A DNA stretch of 10,114 nucleotides from Salaquimonas sp. (GTDB lineage Bacteria; Pseudomonadota; Alphaproteobacteria; Rhizobiales; Rhizobiaceae), in contig JAHEHW010000030.1 of the NCBI GenBank assembly GCA_024639745.1, positions 1 through 10,114 on the forward strand, read 5' to 3'. Made by a program: the position numbers and the translations under genes. Positions 1 through 5,231 of the stretch are shown piece after piece (position 1 is the stretch's first letter; each line of letters begins with the position of its first letter). Below the pieces are notes generated by a model. That model was given only the letters and a program-made list of their open reading frames with translations. It was not told the DNA's origin and ran no database searches.

Positions 1-69
1 ATCACCGAGGATGTCGTACTTCAGTACCTCGAACGGCACATCCATAATCCTACCGGCGACAGCCGGTAG
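1..69 (+). CDS. Possible 3' end of an unidentified gene (partial)
   Basis: Frame 1 is open from the window edge to a TAG at 67-69 and would give a 22-residue tail ending HNPTGDSR. The codons are mostly G/C-ending, and the stop falls exactly at the end of a perfect hairpin, as expected of a gene end. I do not recognise the tail. In many Rhizobiales ftsH precedes glmM, but these residues do not look like an FtsH C-terminus to me. A competing reading is the start of a minus-strand gene at 45 (MDVPFEVLKYDILGD, preceded by GGTAGGATT). The piece is too short to decide. Confidence 0.25.
   Translation: MTEDVVLQYLERHIHNPTGDSR
50..69 (+). terminator. Perfect 8-bp hairpin, possible terminator
   Basis: Arms CTACCGGC (50-57) and GCCGGTAG (62-69) pair perfectly around a GACA loop. 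The plus-strand downstream sequence, TGGTTTAGTG, is only weakly U-rich, so this is at best a weak intrinsic terminator for whatever gene ends at 69. No T-run follows on the minus strand. Confidence 0.35.
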
Positions 70-241
70 TGGTTTAGTGTGAAATTAGATCAGATCCGGC
101 TCGAGTTTCCCGAGCGACTGATTGTACAGCCGATCGACCAACTTGGAATTGTTTCGCTCGATAACAATGTTTGAAAACATCCGAAGCGCAGTTTGGTTAT
201 TCATAGGCTGACACCGATGCGAATTCGGGGAGGGGCTTTAA

Positions 242-1591
242 ATGGGCGACAGGAAGTATTTTGGTACCGATGGCATTCGGGGCGCGGCGAACCATTTTCC
301 CATGACCGCGGAGATCGCGATGAATGTCGGGAAAGCGGCTGGCGTTTATTTCAGGCGAGGCAACTACCGTCATCGCGTTGTGATCGGCAAAGATACGCGG
401 CTGTCCGGCTATATGATCGAAAATGCGCTTGTCGCCGGATTCACATCCGCTGGCATGGATGTCTTTTTGCTTGGACCGGTTCCTACGCCTGCTGTCGCAA
501 TGCTGACGCGGTCCGTGCGAGCGGATATTGGCGTCATGATTTCAGCATCGCACAATGCTTTCGAAGATAATGGCATCAAACTGTTCGGACCCGATGGCTA
601 TAAGCTATCGGATGAGATCGAGATGCGGATCGAAGAATTGATGGACGAGGACTTGTCTACCCAACTCGCCGCGCCGCTTAATCTCGGTCGGGCGACCCGC
701 ATGGAAGGGGGGCGCGACCGGTATGTCGAATTTGCCAAACGGACTTTGCCGAAATCGCTTTCGCTTGAAGGACTGCGGATCGTCATCGATACCGCCAACG
801 GTGCCGCCTACAAGGTGGCGCCGGAAGCTTTGTGGGAATTGGGTGCGGAGGTCGTGAAGATCGGCGACGAGCCGAATGGCTTCAATATTAATCGTGATTG
901 CGGATCGACGGATATCGCCGAGCTGAAGCGCAAAGTCCACGAGACCAGGGCGGATATTGGAATAGCACTCGATGGCGATGCGGATCGGGTCATTATCGTC
1001 GATGAGAACTCCGAAGAGATCGATGGTGACCAGATCCTGGCTCTTATCGCCGATTACTGGCAGTCGATTTCCCGGCTCAACGGTGGCGGAATCGTTGCAA
1101 CGGTCATGTCAAACCTAGGTTTGGAGCGCTTCCTCGCGGACAAGGGCATGACGCTGGCGAGGACAGCTGTTGGCGACCGTTACGTGGTTTCTCATATGCG
1201 GGAACATGGTTTCAACCTCGGCGGCGAGCAATCGGGACACGTGGTCATGTCTGATTTCACGACGACCGGTGACGGTCTGGTGGCGGCCCTTCAGGTCTTG
1301 GCCGTCATGAAATCGCAGGACCGACCCGTCAGCGAGGTTGGCAGGAAGTTTGAGCCCGTGCCGCAAATCTTACGCAATGTCCGCTTCAAGTCTGGCTCGC
1401 CTCTCGAACGGAAATCGGTGAAACAGGCGATTAATGAAGCAATGTCCATGCTGGGTAAAACCGGCAGGCTGGTCATCCGACCATCTGGCACCGAACCTCT
1501 TATCCGCATCATGGCTGAAGGCGATGATCCCGCGCTTGTGCGCAATGTGGTTAGCGAGCTTGCGGCCGTTGTCTCCAAAGAGGCTGCCTGA
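242..1591 (+). CDS. glmM: Phosphoglucosamine mutase GlmM
   Basis: GlmM converts glucosamine-6-phosphate to glucosamine-1-phosphate in the cytoplasm, en route to UDP-GlcNAc for peptidoglycan and lipopolysaccharide. The 449-residue product is full length for the family and begins with the typical GTDGIRG motif (residues 8-14). The phosphoserine loop SASHN (101-105) places the catalytic serine at 103, the Mg-binding loop DGDADR is at 244-249, the sugar-binding loop GGEQSG at 327-332, and the phosphate-binding RPSGTEP at 413-419. All four domains of the alpha-D-phosphohexomutase fold are therefore intact. The start is supported by a purine-rich GGGGAGGGG (about 228-236) five bases before the ATG. 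A TTGAAA at 171-176 could be a -35 element, but no good -10 follows. The next plus-strand gene is 214 bases away, so glmM probably ends its own transcript. Confidence 0.97.
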   Translation: MGDRKYFGTDGIRGAANHFPMTAEIAMNVGKAAGVYFRRGNYRHRVVIGKDTRLSGYMIENALVAGFTSAGMDVFLLGPVPTPAVAMLTRSVRADIGVMISASHNAFEDNGIKLFGPDGYKLSDEIEMRIEELMDEDLSTQLAAPLNLGRATRMEGGRDRYVEFAKRTLPKSLSLEGLRIVIDTANGAAYKVAPEALWELGAEVVKIGDEPNGFNINRDCGSTDIAELKRKVHETRADIGIALDGDADRVIIVDENSEEIDGDQILALIADYWQSISRLNGGGIVATVMSNLGLERFLADKGMTLARTAVGDRYVVSHMREHGFNLGGEQSGHVVMSDFTTTGDGLVAALQVLAVMKSQDRPVSEVGRKFEPVPQILRNVRFKSGSPLERKSVKQAINEAMSMLGKTGRLVIRPSGTEPLIRIMAEGDDPALVRNVVSELAAVVSKEAA

Positions 1592-1638
1592 ACCGAAGTC
1601 GCCCCACAAATAAATTGGCTTTAAATGCATTGGATTGC

Positions 1639-1699
1639 GCGCGTACGTTAACGCGCAGGCGTGATTTTCAATACTTAATGCGCGTTAACTACCTTTTTT
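1639..1699 (+). terminator. Inverted repeats plus T-run after glmM, candidate terminator
   Basis: An 11-bp perfect inverted repeat, GTTAACGCGCA (1647-1657) and TGCGCGTTAAC (1679-1689), has a 21-nt spacer and is followed five bases later by six Ts (1694-1699). The left arm can instead form a short hairpin with the sequence before it: GCGCGT (1639-1644) with ACGCGC (1651-1656), loop ACGTTA. The two structures exclude each other. Either may terminate glmM transcription, although the long loop is unusual; a protein-binding site is an alternative. Confidence 0.4.
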
Positions 1700-1716
1700 A
1701 ACCTTAATGACTACGG

Positions 1717-1731
1717 TTAATCGAGCTTTAA
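1717..1731 (+). promoter_or_regulatory. Candidate CtrA box TTAA-N7-TTAA upstream of the outer-membrane genes
   Basis: TTAATCGAGCTTTAA is an exact match to TTAA-N7-TTAA, the recognition pattern of the alphaproteobacterial cell-cycle regulator CtrA. It lies 74 bases before the ATG at 1806, within a stretch containing eight TTAA tetranucleotides (starting at 1621, 1648, 1675, 1685, 1698, 1704, 1717 and 1728). Binding is inferred from the motif alone. No clear sigma-70 -35/-10 pair is visible nearby. Confidence 0.4.
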
Positions 1732-1805
1732 TCTTTCTCGCCGAAACTCCAAAGCTAGTCGCCTACATTCGGTCGGCGTTTGGTAATTGACAGAAGGATG
1801 CTGCA

Positions 1806-2546
1806 ATGAGCAGCTTGACGAGAGTCGCGAGTTTTTTCGCTGGTCTGACCGCTATTGTCGCGACAGCCTCCGCTGCGGATCTTTCCGATATGCCTTTGGT
1901 TGAGGTGATTCCGGAAATTCATACAGACTCAGTTGACGGCTGGTACCTTCGTGGAGACATCGGATACGCTCACCTGTCTACCGACGGAGTTGATTATTAT
2001 CAGGGAACGCCGAGTCTGACCGGTGAGTTCGAAAAATATGACATTGATCGCACCTGGATGCTCGCAGGTGGTATTGGCTATCAAGCAACTGATTATTTCA
2101 GGGTAGATCTGACGCTCAATCACTATGGGAAGGCCGATTTCGAAGGAGAATGGGGCGATGATTCGGCCGAAGAGGTCGATTCAACGATCAGCGCGACGAC
2201 ATTAATGGCTAATGCTTATGTCGATCTTGGGAACATTGTGGGATTCACTCCTTATGTAGGTGGCGGTCTGGGCGGCGCAAAGATGCATTGGGGTGATCTG
2301 GTTAGAAGTAGTTCAGATCACAAAGGGCAGGGAGGTCAATGGCGTTTCGCATACTCTGCGCATGCCGGAGTATCATATGATTTCTCGCCCACTCTGAAGT
2401 TCGATACTGGCTATACATACACGCGAATAGATGACGGAGAGATGTTCAGTTTTGCCGGAGATAGCGGTTATTCCGGACCTCAGGGTTATGACAAAGGATT
2501 CGATATTCACGCAGTTCGCGCCGGTCTCAGATGGTTGGTGAATTAG
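1806..2546 (+). CDS. Outer-membrane beta-barrel protein (OMP_b-brl/Omp25-like family)
   Basis: This is a small exported outer-membrane protein of 246 residues. A signal peptide spans about residues 1-23, with the cleavage motif ASA|ADL typical of rhizobial outer-membrane proteins. After a short acidic linker comes GWYLRGDIG (45-53), the usual first barrel strand of this family, then alternating amphipathic strands, the conserved GFTPYVGGGLG (146-156) and a last strand near VRAGLRW. The chain ends in WLVN rather than directly in an aromatic residue, slightly unlike the usual BAM recognition end. The ATG has AGAAGGA (1792-1798) seven bases upstream. It is followed after 74 bases by a paralogue, and the two are probably co-transcribed. 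Codon use is more relaxed and AT-rich than in glmM or serA. The family relationship is firm; the function (structural barrel, porin-like or host interaction) cannot be read from sequence. Confidence 0.88.
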   Translation: MSSLTRVASFFAGLTAIVATASAADLSDMPLVEVIPEIHTDSVDGWYLRGDIGYAHLSTDGVDYYQGTPSLTGEFEKYDIDRTWMLAGGIGYQATDYFRVDLTLNHYGKADFEGEWGDDSAEEVDSTISATTLMANAYVDLGNIVGFTPYVGGGLGGAKMHWGDLVRSSSDHKGQGGQWRFAYSAHAGVSYDFSPTLKFDTGYTYTRIDDGEMFSFAGDSGYSGPQGYDKGFDIHAVRAGLRWLVN

Positions 2547-2620
2547 CGCAAAAAAGGGGAAATAGAATGAACGACGATATCGTTTGCTCATCCACCGAGC
2601 GAAAAAGCGAGGGGATAATC

Positions 2621-3331
2621 ATGAAACGCTTTTTTCTAATTATGTCAGCGGCGGTTTTGATAGGATCTGCCCCCGCAATCGCTGCCGATCTTGAGATTGA
2701 ACCTGCTCCAATGGACCAAACGCCGGTTGAATTCGGTAGCGGTTGGTATCTTCGAGGGGATATAGGAATCACAACTCATACCGACACCGACGTGGATTAT
2801 CATTATGATCAGTCTGTGGACGAGACTTGGACAATAGGCGGCGGTGTCGGATATCATTTAAACGAATATCTAAGAGCTGACGTAACAGTTGATTACGCTG
2901 GTGGTCATGAATGGGACGGAAAAACCTTATATGACGGTGAAAGTTATAAAAGCTCAGCGGATGTAGATCGAACAACTTGGATGCTGAATGGTTACGTTTC
3001 GCTTGGCCAATACGGCGGCTTTAAGCCGTATATTGGCGGTGGTGTTGGCTTATCCCACATCTGGTGGTCTGATATTAGTTCAGAGCTGCCAGGCGTTGGC
3101 GACGAATTAGACGATCAATCTGATACTGTGACAACTTATGCTTTAATGGCGGGTTTCGATTATTCGATCGATGACTATTGGACGGTTGATTTTGGTTATC
3201 GTTGGTTGAAAATGCATGATGGAACAATTTTTGAAGATGCTTCTTTTGGGGATTTGGATGGCAGCGATCTCGATTTTACGGATACTACAACTCAAGAATT
3301 CAAAATCGGGCTGCGATACGACATATGGTGA
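2621..3331 (+). CDS. Outer-membrane beta-barrel protein, tandem paralogue
   Basis: The 236-residue product starts with a classical signal peptide (MKRFFLIM..., cleavage after AIA at about residue 21) and then GWYLRGDIG (41-49), the same motif as its upstream neighbour. GFKPYIGGGVG (133-143) also matches the neighbour, and the chain ends in YDIW, an aromatic C-terminus expected for BAM-assembled barrels. The mature part is strongly acidic, with many Asp and few Lys. I chose the ATG at 2621 because GAGGGGA (2609-2615) lies five bases before it and the signal peptide starts there. An in-frame ATG at 2567 with its own AAGGGGAA (2554-2561) would add 18 polar residues before the signal peptide. The gene is AT-rich relative to the core genes. 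It is a paralogue rather than a recent copy, since the two share motifs and strand layout but diverge widely between them. Confidence 0.88.
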   Translation: MKRFFLIMSAAVLIGSAPAIAADLEIEPAPMDQTPVEFGSGWYLRGDIGITTHTDTDVDYHYDQSVDETWTIGGGVGYHLNEYLRADVTVDYAGGHEWDGKTLYDGESYKSSADVDRTTWMLNGYVSLGQYGGFKPYIGGGVGLSHIWWSDISSELPGVGDELDDQSDTVTTYALMAGFDYSIDDYWTVDFGYRWLKMHDGTIFEDASFGDLDGSDLDFTDTTTQEFKIGLRYDIW

Positions 3332-3357
3332 TGTTTTGTGGAAGCCACCAAGAGATA

Positions 3358-3375
3358 GGCGGTTGAGTTGCCGCC
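3358..3375 (+). terminator. Hairpin after the outer-membrane genes, weak terminator candidate
   Basis: GGCGG (3358-3362) pairs with CCGCC (3371-3375) around an 8-nt loop, 27 bases after the stop of the second outer-membrane gene. Only two Ts follow, so intrinsic termination is doubtful; the hairpin could instead protect the 3' end of the mRNA. Confidence 0.3.
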
Positions 3376-3513
3376 TTCACGACTATTGAACTGCCCCACA
3401 CTACCGTGAACTAGCGCATTTGTTCGCAAACGGATTCTACCCGAGCAGGACTCGAGCAATAATAAATACAATCCGATTTACGTCCTATCTTAGTCGTGTC
3501 AGCATTCTTGCAA

Positions 3514-3541
3514 ATGTCTGCTTTGAGCCCAAGGCAGACAT
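3514..3541. repeat. 28-nt palindromic repeat (rhizobial 'PKADI'-type)
   Basis: ATGTCTGC (3514-3521) and GCAGACAT (3534-3541) are perfect inverted arms. As RNA the pairing extends inward through one G-U pair and UUG/CAA to a 12-bp stem with an AGCC loop. Read in one frame it encodes FEPKADI, close to the PPKADI string that I recall recurring as spurious short proteins in many alphaproteobacterial genomes because of a dispersed palindromic repeat. Membership of that repeat family is from memory. Confidence 0.45.
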
Positions 3542-3863
3542 CCTTGTTTCAAGATTGACGTCTTGCGTCGATCGATCGAGTCCGCCCCGCATAGTAAACT
3601 TGGATCAGATCCGATCGAAGAATCTTGTAAGACCGCAGAGTCGACATACACTAAAATCCGTGAGTTAGGATCTTAGCAAAATCGATTTTTTGCTCGAATC
3701 TGTCCTGCAACCGCCTGGTTTTTTAAATATTTAAAGAATTTAGAAATATGATTTCTGAGTAACCTGATCTGAAGACTAAGGTTTTTGTCTGGAGCGTGGA
3801 TAGTAAGATTTATCAATGCCAGTCAGTCTTATAACTGTTGCGTTTCATTCTCGAGTCCAGCCA

Positions 3864-4571
3864 TCAGTTCCGTTTGGCCTGCTGGCTAAGATCAAAAAGC
3901 GCATCCATAACAGTGCCAGCTGAGTTGTGCCTACAATATTCGGCGATCTGACGCACGAAGTCTGGGGTTGTAAGATCGCCGAAATGGTCACCAGTCTTGT
4001 TGTCTGGGGCTGCCAGATTAAAACCCGTTCGTAATCCGTACAGCCAATTGAGCAAAATTTCCGCATCAGTTGTCGTGTAACGAACAAGTTTGTCATCCAG
4101 AAAATCGATTTCCGAAAATTCTCTCAGAAAACTTGGGCAACTCCAGACGCCAGAATGGTAAATCTTGTACCGATTAGATTGCTGTGCCTCCTCTTTAGCC
4201 GGCTCTGCTTGCGATTGTTCATCGGCGGCCATCTTTTGATTTGGCTTTTTCTTGAAGTTGTCAGTTTGGGGATTTGAAGAATTTGTGTCCCCTATAGTCC
4301 CTGTCGTGAATTGCTCATCTGTCTCCGGTCGCTGTGCATTCAGCTGTTCTCGTTCTTGTAACTCAGCCGGCTGCTTTGAGGAGTTTTCGTCCTCCATAGT
4401 TGTCGTCGTCAACTGCTGGTCAATCTCCGCCCGCTGTGTGGGTCGCCGCCCATCAATCTCGACCTGCCCCGTCAGCGGCCGCAGGTGCCGTACAATTTTC
4501 TCCTCGTTTACCAAACTAGCGGCAACGAGAAACCCTGCTGTGACGGCTAAGACTTTAAGAAACATGCTCAC
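3864..4571 (-). CDS. Exported or membrane-anchored protein with duplicated linker and C-terminal Rap1a/HdeA-like domain
   Basis: The 235-residue product opens with a hydrophobic segment (about residues 4-21) with no clear signal-peptidase site, so it may stay anchored in the inner membrane with the rest in the periplasm. Residues 35-135 are polar, low-complexity and rich in Gln, Glu, Thr, Asn and Lys, and contain a degenerate 34-residue repeat. The C-terminal part (about 140-232) has SCPSF, NWLYGLRTGFN and AEYCRHN with two cysteines (145 and 213) that could form a disulfide. This order (Cys, W-x-x-G-x-x-x-G-x-N, then YCR-x-N and a final helix) resembles small periplasmic Rap1a/HdeA-like helical domains. 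The start is a GTG at 4571 with GGAGAG six bases upstream; an ATG two codons later is the alternative. Codon use is more AT-rich than in the flanking core genes, suggesting accessory origin. No function is assigned. Confidence 0.7.
   Translation of the reverse strand: MSMFLKVLAVTAGFLVAASLVNEEKIVRHLRPLTGQVEIDGRRPTQRAEIDQQLTTTTMEDENSSKQPAELQEREQLNAQRPETDEQFTTGTIGDTNSSNPQTDNFKKKPNQKMAADEQSQAEPAKEEAQQSNRYKIYHSGVWSCPSFLREFSEIDFLDDKLVRYTTTDAEILLNWLYGLRTGFNLAAPDNKTGDHFGDLTTPDFVRQIAEYCRHNSAGTVMDALFDLSQQAKRN
4269..4436 (-). repeat. Degenerate tandem repeat within the minus-strand gene
   Basis: Two copies, at 4371-4436 and 4269-4334, are offset by 102 bases (34 codons). They encode QRAEIDQQLTTTTMEDENSS and QRPETDEQFTTGTIGDTNSS, and the DNA copies are about two-thirds identical by my count (45 of 66). 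The preserved frame and similar residues show an old duplication that kept its coding character. Confidence 0.7.
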
Positions 4572-4675
4572 TAAGCGCTCTCCATCAAAGAAAGAAGCTA
4601 TATCTCCTTGCCGCTACACATAACCAGCGAAATCTCACTGAAACTCTCTTTGGTGACTTGTTCAAGGTTTCGGCC

Positions 4676-5188
4676 TTAATGTTCAAAGTAGTCAATGCCC
4701 ATTTGGAGAATCTGCCTCGATCCGAGACCTTGATGGGAAATAGGATGATCCGGAAGATAAAAAACACGATACGGAGGATCCTTCCTGATTGGTAGAATAG
4801 CTGTCGCGCCCGCAAAGCCAAGCTTAAGAATTGTGTCGATGCGATGCCTTTTTAGCGGCAGCTTTATAGAATTCGAAATCGCCTGAACGGGTGGCAGGGT
4901 CGTAGAATTAAGATCTCGCTCTGAATGGTAATCCGTTTGCATTAAGAACAGGTTCGCAATCTCTACAAATGTCGAGCGCATACGTATTACCATCGTGGCC
5001 GTATCCTTTGCCGAGCGCGTGGCTGTTTCTTCTCCGAGAACATATTCATAACCCGCTGTATCAGTTTTTTGCCCGCCATCTGAAACAAAGCCGCGTTGTT
5101 CCTGATTTGTTTCGAATGAACTTACAGGGTGCGATGATTTAACTATTGAAGTTTCTTGGGGTTTCCGATAGTGGCCCAAGTGGGCCAT
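4676..5188 (-). CDS. Doubtful hypothetical ORF upstream of serC, opposite strand
   Basis: An open frame of 170 codons runs from an ATG at 5188 to a TAA at 4676. I do not recognise it. It has no signal peptide or obvious domain; the C-terminal third has a mildly hydrophobic stretch (LKLGFAGATAILPI). In favour: its length, and the same direction as the next minus-strand gene 104 bases downstream. Against: mixed third positions with several AGG and CTA codons; the ATG lies inside the serC leader RNA of the other strand; and the purine run GGGGAGGG directly abuts that ATG, too close for a normal ribosome site. The next in-frame ATGs (4993, 4981) would leave about 105 residues or fewer. If it is not a gene, 4572-5164 holds only the serC promoter region. 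Confidence 0.3.
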   Translation of the reverse strand: MAHLGHYRKPQETSIVKSSHPVSSFETNQEQRGFVSDGGQKTDTAGYEYVLGEETATRSAKDTATMVIRMRSTFVEIANLFLMQTDYHSERDLNSTTLPPVQAISNSIKLPLKRHRIDTILKLGFAGATAILPIRKDPPYRVFYLPDHPISHQGLGSRQILQMGIDYFEH

Positions 5189-5222
5189 CCCTCCCCAACG
5201 AGGGGCTAACTATCTGGAAGGG
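5165..5222 (+). promoter_or_regulatory. serC leader RNA: three-way junction in the 5' UTR, touching the ribosome site
   Basis: A closing stem, GATAGT (5167-5172) with ACTATC (5209-5214), encloses two hairpins: GGCCC (5173-5177) with GGGCC (5182-5186), loop AAGT; and CCCTC (5189-5193) with GAGGG (5200-5204), loop CCCAAC. CC (5165-5166) can extend the closing stem across a bulged T onto GG (5216-5217), the first bases of the GGAAGGG ribosome site before the ATG at 5232. Position and architecture fit the serC leader motif described computationally upstream of alphaproteobacterial serC-serA operons, whose last stem is reported to overlap the ribosome site. TTTAACTAT at 5138-5146 could be a -10 placing the transcript start just before the structure, but the -35 is poor. 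The ligand or trigger is unknown. Confidence 0.75.
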
Positions 5223-5231
5223 TAGAAGATT

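Larger units (their letters stand above)
3332..3863. other. Gene-free AT-rich spacer between convergent genes
   Basis: About 530 bases lie between the plus-strand outer-membrane genes and a minus-strand gene. I see no convincing coding frame. The stretch holds a GC-rich hairpin just after the second outer-membrane gene, a 28-nt palindromic repeat (3514-3541), a small GCAAAA/TTTTGC hairpin (3676-3693), AACC-GCCT-GGTT followed by four more Ts (3709-3724), and a perfect 14-nt AT palindrome, TTTAAATATTTAAA (3722-3735). It probably contains the ends of both transcripts and remnants of small repeats. Confidence 0.6.

Noticed and set aside
242..1591. Alanine in place of proline after SASHN in GlmM
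   Set aside because: Considered as an active-site change, but I recall Ala at this position in other alphaproteobacterial GlmM proteins, and all catalytic and metal-binding loops are intact.
3376..3415. TGAACTGCCCC-like sequence as an insertion-sequence end
   Set aside because: It resembles ends of some IS elements, but no partner terminal repeat, target duplication or transposase fragment is visible.
85..3618. Shared GATCAGATCCG at about 87 and 3603 as a direct repeat
   Set aside because: Only 11 bases match with no extension, compatible with chance for GATC-rich sequence.
3420..3668. Plus-strand ORF of 82 codons in the gene-free spacer
   Set aside because: It starts at a TTG without a ribosome site, runs through the palindromic repeat, and shows no domain or coding-like composition.
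4252..4623. Plus-strand ORF of 123 codons opposite the duplicated-linker gene
   Set aside because: It is Ser/Cys-rich and mirrors the repeat on the other strand; the minus-strand frame has a ribosome site, a hydrophobic N-terminus and a domain-like C-terminus, so this is a shadow.
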